Below are positions 1 to 7,811 of a stretch of 64,000 nt of DNA, piece after piece. The translations under genes were made by a program, and so were the position numbers. The notes beneath the pieces were generated by a model that was not told the origin of the DNA, searched no databases, and was given only the letters and a program-made list of their open reading frames with translations. Every line of letters starts with the position of its first letter. Within the stretch, counting starts at the first letter, position 1. Location: positions 1 through 64,000 of the forward strand of contig JANYFL010000037.1 in NCBI GenBank assembly GCA_025362735.1. The letters run 5' to 3'. Source of the stretch: Betaproteobacteria bacterium. GTDB taxonomy: Bacteria; Pseudomonadota; Gammaproteobacteria; Burkholderiales; Burkholderiaceae_D.

Positions 1-2
1 AC

Positions 3-131
3 AACTATCGCGGTGTTTCCCGTTATCATTTCCCCATGTATCTTAAGGAAATCGAATACCGCTACAACCACCGACATGACAACGTCTTTAAGCTGTTCCT
101 GAAACTCTTCTTTGGTTACGTTTCGCCCTAA
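3..131 (+). CDS. IS1595-family transposase, C-terminal end (partial at window edge)
   Basis: An open frame enters from the window edge at base 3 and stops at TAA 129-131, giving the last 42 residues of a longer protein. The visible motifs YLKEIEYRYNHRHDN and LFLKLFFGYVSP are typical of the C-terminus of IS1595/ISXO2-like DDE transposases, where the xxxYRYNHR segment closes the catalytic domain. The rest of the element lies outside the window, so intactness cannot be judged. The terminal inverted repeat expected downstream was not identified between 132 and 208. Confidence 0.75.
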   Translation, partial: NYRGVSRYHFPMYLKEIEYRYNHRHDNVFKLFLKLFFGYVSP

Positions 132-208
132 TTACCTAAAGCTACCTTTGCGGTTTCGACATGGTGCTTTATCGTTGGATTAAAAAATCGACTCGCAAAG
201 ATATGCGC

Positions 209-1111
209 TCAGCTTACGCCGTGAGCTTTGAAGAACGCCAGCATCTTGGCCCATGCATCTTTCGCATCTTTTTCCACATAGCTGGGCCGATAGTCGGCGT
301 TGAAGCCATGCGGCGCATCAGGATAGACGACGATATTGGAATCAGCCGCGACCTTGGGTGCGGTCTTTAACGCAGCGCGCATTTGTTCCACATTCTCGGC
401 GGTAATGCCCTGATCTTTGCCTCCATAAAAGCCAATCACCGGTGCCTTCAATTCACCGACCATTTCAACCGGAAATTTAGGCGTCTTGTCGCTGGCCTTA
501 CCCACCAGCGGGCCATACCAGGCCGCCCCGGCCTTGATCTTGTTGGTGCGTTCCGCTTGCAACCAGACCTGACGTCCACCCCAGCAGAATCCGGTAATGG
601 CGATCTTGTCTGGATTGCCGCCATTGCCTTTCAGCCAGGCAATCGTTGAATCGATATCGCTGGCCACTTCGGAATCGGGAACCTTGGAAACGATGTTCGC
701 AATCACATCGGGAATCGATTCAATCTTGGTCGCATCGCCATAGCGCGCATACAAATCGGGAGCGATGGCGAGGTAGCCGGACTTGGCCAAGCGACGGCAT
801 AAGTCCTTGATGTGTTCGTGTACGCCAAAAATTTCCTGGACCACAATTACGACCGGCAATTTGGTCTTGCCTTCAGGCATGGCCCGGTAAGCGGGCATGC
901 TGCCATCGGGCGTGGGAATTTTGACTTCGCCTGCGGTCAGGCCATTGGTGTCGGTGGTGATGGTTTCTGCGCTGACTGGCAATACCGCTGCCGCGAAGCC
1001 CGTACCCAAAGTGGTGACAATAAAACCACGCCGTGTGAACCCGGTTTGTGGATGCAGACTGGCGAGCTGGTCTTGCAGGAGCTGGTCCTGGTGTTCTTCG
1101 AATGACGACAT
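209..1111 (-). CDS. Tat-exported dienelactone hydrolase family protein
   Basis: Predicted alpha/beta hydrolase of the dienelactone hydrolase family, 300 residues. The start at 1111 is chosen because AAGGAG lies just upstream; an in-frame extension to 1177 has no such site. The N-terminus carries a twin-arginine signal (TRRGFI, Arg27-Arg28) and a hydrophobic stretch ending in AVLPVSA, so export to the periplasm in folded form is expected. The family catalytic set is complete: Glu93 (QEIFG), nucleophile Cys176 (GFCWGG), Asp233 (GGKDQG) and His268 (APHGF). Classical members hydrolyse dienelactones in chlorocatechol breakdown; exported relatives have largely unknown substrates. It stands alone on this strand, so the neighbourhood gives no substrate hint. 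Confidence 0.9.
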   Translation of the reverse strand: MSSFEEHQDQLLQDQLASLHPQTGFTRRGFIVTTLGTGFAAAVLPVSAETITTDTNGLTAGEVKIPTPDGSMPAYRAMPEGKTKLPVVIVVQEIFGVHEHIKDLCRRLAKSGYLAIAPDLYARYGDATKIESIPDVIANIVSKVPDSEVASDIDSTIAWLKGNGGNPDKIAITGFCWGGRQVWLQAERTNKIKAGAAWYGPLVGKASDKTPKFPVEMVGELKAPVIGFYGGKDQGITAENVEQMRAALKTAPKVAADSNIVVYPDAPHGFNADYRPSYVEKDAKDAWAKMLAFFKAHGVS

Positions 1112-1205
1112 CGTGATCTCCTTGAATGATTGCCTAAATGCCTTGCTTCGATAGCAACAGGAAAAATTGGTTCGCAAACAAAATGGCGGTCGTTTCGGTA
1201 GTGTC

Positions 1206-1311
1206 TCAGTTTGCCGTTCGTGGTGAGTATTTCCCGTTCATCCTTCGATACGCCGCACTCTGTGCGGCACTCAGGACGAACGGGAAATTTATCGAACCAT
1301 ACGCAAACTGA
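1206..1311. repeat. 106-bp nested palindromic element
   Basis: Three nested inverted repeats share one centre: outer TCAGTTTGC (1206-1214) with GCAAACTGA (1303-1311), middle ATTTCCCGTTC (1229-1239) with GAACGGGAAAT (1278-1288), and inner GCCGCAC (1252-1258) with GTGCGGC (1262-1268). It sits in the non-coding interval between the dienelactone hydrolase and the chromate transporter. The structure suggests a REP- or MITE-like mobile repeat. No target-site duplication is visible at the edges, so the mode of spread is unknown. Confidence 0.7.
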
Positions 1312-1398
1312 AGCACAACCATCGATTCGTTTTGCAGCAATCCGTCCAGCAAGGATAATAGTGCCTTGATGTAGTTTCCTTCGCCACCCCTCGGCAAT

Positions 1399-1974
1399 AT
1401 GACCGCCCCCTCCTCCTTCCAGATCGCTCGAATCAGTCCGCTCAAACTGTTTTTGACGTTCTCGCAAATATCCCTGTCGGGTTTCGGCGGCGTGCTGCCT
1501 TTTTTATACCGCGCGATGGTCGAGAAATACAAATGGTTGACCGCCGCCGAAGTGGGGGAGTTGATCGCGATGGGTCAGGTCCTACCCGGCCCGACTATTT
1601 GCAATGTCGCGGTGATGATCGGTTATCGCAGCGCAGGCTTTCGAGGCGCTGTTGCGGCACTGGGGGGGATGGTCATCCTGCCGATGCTGATCATCATCCT
1701 GGTGGGTGTGGCCTACTCGCACTATGGTGAACTGGGACCAGTGCAACATGCGCTCAATGGAATGTCTGCTGTCGCTGCCGGTCTGGTGATTGCAACGGGT
1801 CTGAAAATGGCGCAAGCGCTCCCACGAAGGTGGCTCTATGCGCTGTTTGTTGTATTGGAAGTGGTCTGTATTGCTGTGCTGCATTGGCCACTGATTGTTG
1901 GCGTATTCGGGCTCGCACCTTTTTCAATCTGGCTTGCTATGCAACGACCGCCTGCAAAGGACGCCAATGTTTGA
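1399..1974 (+). CDS. chrA: Chromate transporter, N-terminal-type half (short-chain ChrA)
   Basis: First member of a split (short-chain) CHR family chromate transporter, 191 residues, integral to the inner membrane. It shows the family signature SGFGGVLPFLYRAMVEK near the N-terminus and GQVLPGPTICNVAVMIGY, the conserved PGP motif region, followed by four to five hydrophobic segments. Long-chain ChrA proteins of about 400 residues contain two such halves; here they are separate genes that overlap by 8 bp, which implies translational coupling and a heterodimer. Known members efflux chromate or take up related oxyanions such as sulfate. No ChrB-like regulator is adjacent, so chromate resistance itself is an inference. 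Confidence 0.9.
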   Translation: MTAPSSFQIARISPLKLFLTFSQISLSGFGGVLPFLYRAMVEKYKWLTAAEVGELIAMGQVLPGPTICNVAVMIGYRSAGFRGAVAALGGMVILPMLIIILVGVAYSHYGELGPVQHALNGMSAVAAGLVIATGLKMAQALPRRWLYALFVVLEVVCIAVLHWPLIVGVFGLAPFSIWLAMQRPPAKDANV

Positions 1975-2509
1975 AGATTTATTGGAGTCGCCGATCTGGC
2001 TGCTTTGCGTCTATCTGTTTCTGATTTCGATGATGGCCATCGGCGGTGGCGTGATCGTGCTGGCACCTGAAATTCATCGGTATGTCGTCGATACGCATCA
2101 CTGGATGACCAGCGAACAATTCACTGCCAGCTTTACATTGGCGCAGGCGGCCCCGGGACCCAATCTGTTGTTTGTGACGCTGGTCGGCTGGCATATCGGC
2201 GGGATCATCGGTGCCGTGGGTGCTACGGTTGCCATCATCGTGCCGCCCAGTCTGGTGACGATTCTGGTCATGCGCCTTTCCAGCAATAAAGGTCAAGGTA
2301 CTTGGGGACCGGCCATTCGTACTGGTCTGGCGCCGATTTCAGTTGGCTTGATGCTGTCGATGGGCTGGCTGTTGGTTCGCACCGCCGATACCAATTGGGG
2401 AACGGTGATTCTGACGATTGTAAGCGTGGCCGTGATGATGGCAACCCGAGTTAATCCACTCTGGTTGATCGTGCTTGGTGCAGCGGCTGGTTTATTCGCC
2501 CTGGCTTGA
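1967..2509 (+). CDS. Chromate transporter, C-terminal-type half (short-chain ChrA)
   Basis: Second half of the split CHR transporter, 180 residues. The ATG at 1967 lies inside the last codons of the upstream half; an earlier in-frame start at 1895 would overlap it far more. It repeats the family signature in diverged form: AIGGGVIVLAPEIHRYVV, then LAQAAPGPNLLFVTLVGW, followed by hydrophobic segments to the C-terminus. The two halves are expected to assemble antiparallel in the inner membrane, as shown for short-chain CHR pairs. The paired halves probably arose by duplication of one ancestral domain. Confidence 0.9.
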   Translation: MFEDLLESPIWLLCVYLFLISMMAIGGGVIVLAPEIHRYVVDTHHWMTSEQFTASFTLAQAAPGPNLLFVTLVGWHIGGIIGAVGATVAIIVPPSLVTILVMRLSSNKGQGTWGPAIRTGLAPISVGLMLSMGWLLVRTADTNWGTVILTIVSVAVMMATRVNPLWLIVLGAAAGLFALA

Positions 2510-2513
2510 TATC

Positions 2514-2661
2514 TAACAGGGCGTTGAAAAACTACTGCGCGACTGGGATGCGGCGTTGGGCAGTGCTCGAAATCCTCATGTACACCCACGTACACTCCGG
2601 TTTCTCCGCGCTGTCCGCCTTGCCTCAAAGCCGCTCGCTACGTTTTTCAACACCCTGCTAA
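2514..2661. repeat. About 148-bp dispersed-type repeat with imperfect terminal inverted repeats
   Basis: The ends are near-complementary: TAACAGGGCGTTGAAAAAC at the left and the complement of TTAGCAGGGTGTTGAAAAAC at the right. The interior has no reading frame of its own. Elements with these GCAGGGTGTTGAAAAA ends are a recognisable non-coding repeat type in betaproteobacterial genomes. It lies between the chromate transporter and fur, which face each other, and could fold into a long hairpin at the 3' ends of both transcripts. Confidence 0.65.
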
Positions 2662-2684
2662 CGAACTAGCCTCAGGCCGATTGC

Positions 2685-3116
2685 TCAGTTCTGTTGCTTA
2701 CCCGGACAATTGGCTTTGGTGCAAACCCCGTAAAGGCTGAGTGCGTGGTCCTGCAGGGTGAAGCCTCTTTCCTTGGCAATTTTCTGCTGGCGCTTTTCAA
2801 TTTCGGGATCGTAGAACTCTTCGACCTTGCCACAGGTCAGACAAACCAGATGGTCGTGATGTGAACCCTGGTTCAATTCAAATACGGCCTTGCCATTGTC
2901 GAAATGATTGCGTGACAACAAACCAGCCTGCTCAAATTGAGTCAAGACGCGATAAACCGTAGCCAGACCAATATCCATGTTCTCGGTCAGCAGATGTTTG
3001 TAAACGTCTTCTGCACTCATGTGCCGCCGTTCACTGGTCTGAAAAATCTCAAGAATTTTCAGGCGGGGCAAGGTGGCTTTCAAACCACTGGTTTTAAGTT
3101 CACTTTGGTTATTCAT
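2685..3116 (-). CDS. fur: Ferric uptake regulator Fur
   Basis: DNA-binding iron sensor of 143 residues. The start at 3116 follows an AGAGGAA ribosome site and gives the usual Fur N-terminus ([20 protein letters not shown]); a longer in-frame opening upstream would run across the bamE start. The winged-helix part (about 10-80) includes the recognition region [15 protein letters not shown]. The metal-binding part has His86, His87 and His89 (SHHDHL), Cys92/Cys95 (CLTC) and the C-terminal pair Cys132/Cys137. Fur with Fe2+ represses iron uptake genes. The next genes on the plus strand include a Fur-boxed bfd, so this Fur probably controls its own neighbourhood. It is divergent from bamE, the standard arrangement in betaproteobacteria. 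Confidence 0.97.
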   Translation of the reverse strand: MNNQSELKTSGLKATLPRLKILEIFQTSERRHMSAEDVYKHLLTENMDIGLATVYRVLTQFEQAGLLSRNHFDNGKAVFELNQGSHHDHLVCLTCGKVEEFYDPEIEKRQQKIAKERGFTLQDHALSLYGVCTKANCPGKQQN

Positions 3117-3282
3117 TAAAAATTTCCTCTGGTACGGACCGCTCAAGACAAGCTGATTCGGGTGGCCTGATTGGTGACTTTGGCGCTTGCGACTATCATA
3201 TAGCGTTTTGAAAATTTGCTGCTCAATCGGCTTAATGATTGGGCATATCGATTGGACTTGACGATTGCGACCTGACCTCAAC

Positions 3283-3753
3283 ATGAACCACCTACGATTT
3301 CGTGCTGCTTCTGCACGCATCCTGATCCTGACGGCCGCCCTGCTGTTAACGGCCTGCTCTTCTGTTCTCAATTACGCCCCCGACTTTAGTTGGGCGCATA
3401 AGATTGACATTCAACAAGGTACCGTGGTGACGAAAGATATGGCTGACAAACTGCAGCCCGGCATGTCCCGTGAACAGGTGCGTTTCATTCTTGGGACACC
3501 CCTGGTCGCTGACTTGTTCCATGCCGACCGTTGGGATTACCCCTACCGCTTTCAGCCGGGTCGTGGTGAATTAGAAGAACGCAAGTTCACGGTATTTTTT
3601 GAAAATAACAAGCTCGCGCGCTTTGACGGTGACACGCTGCCAACCGAAGAAGAGTTCCGCAAAAGTCAGAAAGCCGGAGAACTACCTCCCCTGCCGGATG
3701 ATCCCCTTGAGAAATCCTGGTGGCAGAAACTTAAGGGCATGTTTGGCGCTTGA
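3283..3753 (+). CDS. bamE: Outer membrane assembly lipoprotein BamE
   Basis: Small lipoprotein of the BAM complex, which inserts beta-barrel proteins into the outer membrane; 156 residues from the ATG at 3283 (an alternative start lies at 3265). A signal peptide ends in the lipobox LLLTAC, so the mature protein is lipid-anchored. The SmpA/OmlA domain follows, with the recognisable [18 protein letters not shown] core and DRWDYPYRF. The C-terminal tail ([12 protein letters not shown]) is typical of betaproteobacterial versions. It is divergent from fur and upstream of dapB on the same strand. Confidence 0.95.
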   Translation: MNHLRFRAASARILILTAALLLTACSSVLNYAPDFSWAHKIDIQQGTVVTKDMADKLQPGMSREQVRFILGTPLVADLFHADRWDYPYRFQPGRGELEERKFTVFFENNKLARFDGDTLPTEEEFRKSQKAGELPPLPDDPLEKSWWQKLKGMFGA

Positions 3754-3819
3754 TTTCGTCTGACATTTTGGACTTCAAGTTTTTGAAATCTGTTTGAAAC
3801 CATTTTGTAGTTGACCGAT

Positions 3820-4623
3820 ATGACTTTAGCCATTGCCATCGCCGGAGCTTCTGGCCGCATGGGTCGCATGCTGATTGAAGCCGTCCTGGCCACTGACGAC
3901 CTCCATCTGGCAGGGGCTCTTGATATCGCCGCTTCGCCGTCCATTGGACACGATGCCACTGAGTTTCTTGGCCAAAAGTCGGGCGTCATCATTCAGTCCG
4001 ATCTGGCTCTGGCCTTGCGTGATGCCGATGTACTAATCGACTTCACCCGGCCCGAAGGCACGTTGGAGCATCTTCAGGCCTGTGTGAAACATCAGGTCAA
4101 GTTGATCATTGGCACGACCGGTTTTGATGAAGCAGGCAAAGTGGCGATCCGTGCCGCGGCAGAAAAAACCAGCATCGTCTTTGCGCCGAACATGAGTGTT
4201 GGCGTCAACGTCACCTTCAAGCTGATCGAAATGGCGGCGAAGATTTTGTCGCACGGTTATGACATTGAAATCATTGAGGCACATCATCGTCATAAGGTTG
4301 ATGCGCCCTCAGGAACGGCCCTGAAGATGGGTGAAATTGTCGCCGATGCACTCGGGCGAGACTTGAAACAGGTTGCCGTCTACGGCCGCGAAGGCGTGAC
4401 CGGTGAGCGCGATCCTTCCACGATTGGGTTTGCCACGATTCGCGGCGGTGATATCGTCGGTGATCACACCGTCCTGTTTGCCGGAACCGGCGAACGCATC
4501 GAAATCTCCCACAAATCCAGCAGCCGGGCCGGCTATGCACAAGGCAGCCTGCGCGCGGCGCGCTTTTTGGCCGACAAGCCTACGGGCTTGTATGACATGC
4601 AGGATGTTCTGGGTCTGAAATAG
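3820..4623 (+). CDS. dapB: 4-hydroxy-tetrahydrodipicolinate reductase DapB
   Basis: NAD(P)H-dependent reductase of lysine and meso-diaminopimelate synthesis, cytoplasmic, 267 residues. It converts 4-hydroxy-tetrahydrodipicolinate to tetrahydrodipicolinate. The nucleotide-binding loop GASGRMGRM is at residues 8-16, GTTGF marks the middle of the Rossmann part, and [20 protein letters not shown] holds the catalytic His/Lys region. A TTG nine bases upstream could also start translation in frame; the ATG at 3820 is preferred because it gives the usual family length. It is followed by an intergenic region containing an iron-regulated promoter, so bfd is probably a separate transcript. Confidence 0.97.
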   Translation: MTLAIAIAGASGRMGRMLIEAVLATDDLHLAGALDIAASPSIGHDATEFLGQKSGVIIQSDLALALRDADVLIDFTRPEGTLEHLQACVKHQVKLIIGTTGFDEAGKVAIRAAAEKTSIVFAPNMSVGVNVTFKLIEMAAKILSHGYDIEIIEAHHRHKVDAPSGTALKMGEIVADALGRDLKQVAVYGREGVTGERDPSTIGFATIRGGDIVGDHTVLFAGTGERIEISHKSSSRAGYAQGSLRAARFLADKPTGLYDMQDVLGLK

Positions 4624-4683
4624 CCAGGCCCATCCCAAAAACGTTGTAAAAAAATAGTCAGATCGGCATCAAATGCCAGTCTG

Positions 4684-4724
4684 TTGCAACAAGCCATAAA
4701 ATGAGTGATAATCGTTCTCGTTTA
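4684..4724 (+). promoter_or_regulatory. Predicted sigma70 promoter overlapped by a Fur box, upstream of bfd
   Basis: TTGCAA (4684-4689) and GATAAT (4707-4712) are separated by 17 bases, a good sigma70 arrangement. The -10 overlaps TGATAATCGTTCTCGTTTA (4706-4724). Read on the other strand it gives AACGAGAACGATTATC, close to the Fur consensus of repeated NAT triplets with C for T changes. Fur-Fe2+ bound here would block polymerase, so bfd, and bfr behind it, should rise under iron limitation. Confidence 0.7.
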
Positions 4725-4746
4725 CATTCTAGGTCTTGTCCAGCAC

Positions 4747-5004
4747 ATGATTGTCTGTATCTGCTACGCCGTCAGTGATCGTCACATCCGCCGCGCCGTG
4801 GCCGAAGGCTATGACACGCTGGACGATCTTCAGTTTGAACTCGGGGTCGGGCTTCAATGCGGCAAATGCATTGGCACCGCTTGCGCAGTTCTTGACGAAG
4901 CGCGTTGCAGTCATGCTGCCGAACCGCATTGTCAGACCCATCAGGTTCATCTGCATCGGACGATGCCCGGTATGACACAGGAAACAGCAAGCACCCTCGC
5001 TTAG
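4747..5004 (+). CDS. bfd: Bacterioferritin-associated ferredoxin Bfd
   Basis: [2Fe-2S] ferredoxin of 85 residues that delivers electrons to bacterioferritin so stored Fe3+ can be released. The ligand cysteines are visible as CIC (residues 4-6) near the start and CGKC around residues 38-41, the Bfd/Fer2_BFD pattern. The ATG at 4747 gives the family-like N-terminus MIVCICYAVSD. About 25 residues after the domain are Cys/His-rich and less conserved. It lies directly before bfr, its functional partner, and behind a Fur-box promoter, which fits a role in iron mobilisation. Confidence 0.95.
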   Translation: MIVCICYAVSDRHIRRAVAEGYDTLDDLQFELGVGLQCGKCIGTACAVLDEARCSHAAEPHCQTHQVHLHRTMPGMTQETASTLA

Positions 5005-5107
5005 TATTTCTATCTGTGCTTCTTGGCACGGACAAATTCCCGCCGTTTACTTGTAATTGCCCTCAGTCCGTTATGCTTACGGAATTCCCACTTCTCTGGA
5101 TTTCATC

Positions 5108-5584
5108 ATGCAAGGCGACAAGACCGTCATCACCTATTTGAATCGTCAGCTCACCAACGAGCTTACGGCCATCAACCAATATTTTCTGCACGCCCGCATT
5201 TATAAACATTGGGGCTTCAAAGCACTCGGTGATTACGAGTACAAGGAATCAATCGGCGAGATGAAGCATGCCGATAAGCTCGTTGATCGGATCCTGATGC
5301 TGGGCGGTCTGCCCAACCTGCAAGACCTGCATAAGCTCTTGATTGGAGAGACGACGCCAGAGATGCTGAGCTGCGATCTGAAACTGGAATACCTTTCACA
5401 ATCGACCGTCAAAGAAGCCATTGTGGCTTGCGAGACCGCGCGTGACTTTGTCAGCCGTGAGATATTTCAGACCATACTGGACGATACCGAAGAACATATC
5501 GATTGGCTTGAAACCCAGATCGAATTGATCGAAAAGGTCGGGCTGCCGAACTATCAGCAGACCATGATGGGTGAGAACGAATAA
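5108..5584 (+). CDS. bfr: Bacterioferritin
   Basis: Heme-containing iron storage protein, 158 residues, forming a 24-subunit cage in the cytoplasm. Four-helix ferritin fold throughout. Met52 (GEMKHAD), the heme ligand shared by subunit pairs, is present. Ferroxidase ligands Glu18, Glu51, His54, Glu94 and His130 can be read directly. The sixth ligand, Glu127 in E. coli, aligns with Thr127 because the local motif is DTEEH rather than DEEGH. This may weaken the diiron centre and suggests a heme-binding subunit in a mixed shell, or use of a shifted Glu. It is preceded by bfd with a spacing of about 100 bp. Confidence 0.95.
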   Translation: MQGDKTVITYLNRQLTNELTAINQYFLHARIYKHWGFKALGDYEYKESIGEMKHADKLVDRILMLGGLPNLQDLHKLLIGETTPEMLSCDLKLEYLSQSTVKEAIVACETARDFVSREIFQTILDDTEEHIDWLETQIELIEKVGLPNYQQTMMGENE

Positions 5585-5621
5585 TTAAGCCTGTAATCCA
5601 AGCAGAATAAGTTCTGCGGAA

Positions 5622-5915
5622 TTACTTCGTTTCATAAATCGGGATGACTGCGAAAGCAGCATCCCGTTTTTCTTGTGGATCAGTAATAGGGGTTGGACTG
5701 GCGCAGGCTTTACAGGAATCACAACTTCCGCAAGCACCACCACTCGCCAATTTGCTTTCGATACGTCGCACATTTTCAGGCGAGACATGCCACTTTGTTT
5801 GTATCCATGCAGCGCTTTTGCTTGCGAGTGCTGCGCGTAAACGAGCAGGCAGGAATTTCCAGCCCGCATAAACAGCCGCCACAAAAACAATCCCCAATGC
5901 GATAGCCGTTTGCAT
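5622..5915 (-). CDS. Small Feo-associated membrane protein with Cys-rich tail (DUF6587-like)
   Basis: A 97-residue protein whose ATG lies two bases after the feoB stop, so it is the last gene of the feoA-feoB operon. Residues 1-25 form a membrane segment (AIALGIVFVAAVYAGWKFLP); the rest is cytoplasmic or periplasmic and ends in a cysteine cluster CGSCDSCKAC around residues 62-71, followed by a polar tail. The position corresponds to FeoC in enterobacteria, but the sequence is unlike the winged-helix FeoC. It resembles the short Feo-linked proteins of Burkholderiales. The CxxCxxCxxC pattern suggests iron-sulfur or ferrous iron binding; this is inference. Confidence 0.75.
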   Translation of the reverse strand: MQTAIALGIVFVAAVYAGWKFLPARLRAALASKSAAWIQTKWHVSPENVRRIESKLASGGACGSCDSCKACASPTPITDPQEKRDAAFAVIPIYETK

Positions 5916-5917
5916 GC

Positions 5918-7807
5918 TCAGCCTCCTCCAGTAAACCAGAGTGTCAGGTGATAGGTGATGAACGAAGCCACGTATGCCAGGGCAAACAAATAGCCGGCCA
6001 TGATCAAGGGGTAGCGCCACGAATTGGTTTCGCGCTTGACGGTCGCCAGCGTCGAGAGACATTGCGGGGCAAACACATACCAGGCCAGCAAGGAAAAAGC
6101 AGTGGCCAATGACCAGCCGCTGGCAAGCATCGGTGTCAATTGAGAAGCGACATCATCACCCGTTGCGGAAAGTGCATAGACGGTACCCAGCGCACCGACC
6201 GCCACTTCGCGCGCGGCCAGGCCGGGAACCAGTGCGATGGAAATCTGCCAGTTGAAACCAATCGGCGCAAATATGACTTCAAGCGCACGACCGATCATTC
6301 CTGCAAGACTGTATTGAATGGCTGGACCGGTGGCGCCTTCCGGAGGGGCCGGAAAGGTGGAAATGAACCAGAGCAGTATCATCAGCGAGAGAATGATGGT
6401 GCCGACGCGAACCAGAAAAATGCGTGTTCGTTCCCACAGACCAATCACCAGATTGCGCAGATTGGGCCAACGGTAGGACGGCAACTCAAGCAGCAACGGA
6501 TGATGCAGGCCTTTGCCACGCAGCCTCTTGAATGCCCAGGCCACACCCATCGCTCCAACAATGCCGAGAAAATAAAGAACAAACAACACCAGACCCTGCA
6601 AGTTGAACAAGCCAGCGATGGTGCGCTGTGGCACAAAGGCACCGATGATCAGCGCATAGACCGGTAAACGCGCCGAACAAGTCATCAGCGGCGCAATCAT
6701 GATGGTCACCAAACGATCACGCCAGTTGGATATCGTGCGCGTCGCCATGACGCCGGGAATCGCGCAGGCAAAACTCGAAAGCAAGGGAATGAAAGACCGG
6801 CCAGATAATCCGACCTTACCCATGATCTGATCAAGCAGAAACGCTGCACGCGGCAGGTAGCCCGAATCTTCAAGCGCGAGGATGAACAGGAACAGCACGA
6901 GGATCTGCGGCAGAAAAACCAGTACGCTACCGACCCCGGCAATCACTCCATCGACCAATAGACTTTGTAACAGGCCCGGCGCCATATGCTGACCCACCAG
7001 AGCTCCGACCCACTCAACCCCGGCACTGATCATATTCATCGGTACCTGTGCCCAACTGAACACGGCCTGGAACATCAGGAACAGCGCAACCGCCAGCACC
7101 AGCATGCCCAACACAGGGTGCAGCACGATGCGATCAATTGCATCGTCGATACGGTTGTCCACCACTGGTTCCTGCACCGCTTCAGCGAGAATGCGCCGGA
7201 CTTCACGCTGCGACGCAAGTACATCTTCTACACTATGCGTCTGCCAGGGCGTGGGATCGGTCACATCTGAAATTTGTTTTCCTGCCAGGTAAGCATCCAG
7301 TTGAGTCAGTAAATTGGAAGCCCCATCGCGCTGAATGGCCACCGTTTCCACCACTGGAATACCCAGGGCTTTTTGTAGGGCATTCGTATCGATACGAATG
7401 CCACGCCGCTTGGCGACATCACTCATATTCAGCGCGAGCAGCATCGGCAAACCGAGGCGTTTGGCTTCAACCACCAAGCGCAGATTGAGTTTGAGATTGG
7501 TCGCATCGGTGACGCACACAATCAACTCGGGTCGCTCTTCTCCTGTCCGCATGCCGGTGACAACATCGCGTGTAATAGCCTCATCCGCGCTCATCGCATT
7601 CAGGCTGTAAGCACCTGGAAGATCCAGAACCCGGATACGTCGCCCTTGCGCGGTGGTGAAAACGCCTTCTTTGCGTTCGACCGTCACACCCGCGTAATTG
7701 GCAACCTTCTGGCGGCTACCCGTCAACAGGTTGAATAACGCCGTCTTGCCGCAATTAGGATTACCAAGCAAGGCAATATGGAGGGCGTTGGCTGACAAGG
7801 CGCTCAT
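5918..7807 (-). CDS. feoB: Ferrous iron transport protein FeoB
   Basis: Inner-membrane Fe2+ transporter with an N-terminal G-protein domain, 629 residues. The GTPase motifs are G1 GNPNCGKT (residues 15-22), G2 region YAGVTVERKEG, G3 DLPGAYSL and a G4-type NMSD. The membrane part has two Gate repeats and the conserved LSSFACAIPGVMATR and PLMTCSARLPVYALI segments that line the pore. The length is shorter than the 770 residues of E. coli FeoB but normal for many betaproteobacteria. It is transcribed between feoA and the small Cys-rich protein; only 4 bp separate it from feoA. Confidence 0.97.
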   Translation of the reverse strand: MSALSANALHIALLGNPNCGKTALFNLLTGSRQKVANYAGVTVERKEGVFTTAQGRRIRVLDLPGAYSLNAMSADEAITRDVVTGMRTGEERPELIVCVTDATNLKLNLRLVVEAKRLGLPMLLALNMSDVAKRRGIRIDTNALQKALGIPVVETVAIQRDGASNLLTQLDAYLAGKQISDVTDPTPWQTHSVEDVLASQREVRRILAEAVQEPVVDNRIDDAIDRIVLHPVLGMLVLAVALFLMFQAVFSWAQVPMNMISAGVEWVGALVGQHMAPGLLQSLLVDGVIAGVGSVLVFLPQILVLFLFILALEDSGYLPRAAFLLDQIMGKVGLSGRSFIPLLSSFACAIPGVMATRTISNWRDRLVTIMIAPLMTCSARLPVYALIIGAFVPQRTIAGLFNLQGLVLFVLYFLGIVGAMGVAWAFKRLRGKGLHHPLLLELPSYRWPNLRNLVIGLWERTRIFLVRVGTIILSLMILLWFISTFPAPPEGATGPAIQYSLAGMIGRALEVIFAPIGFNWQISIALVPGLAAREVAVGALGTVYALSATGDDVASQLTPMLASGWSLATAFSLLAWYVFAPQCLSTLATVKRETNSWRYPLIMAGYLFALAYVASFITYHLTLWFTGGG

Positions 7808-7811
7808 GTTT

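Noticed and set aside
5597-5622. Hairpin GCAGAA/TTCTGC between bfr and the Feo-associated gene as terminator
   Set aside because: No T-run follows it on either strand, so termination is not supported.
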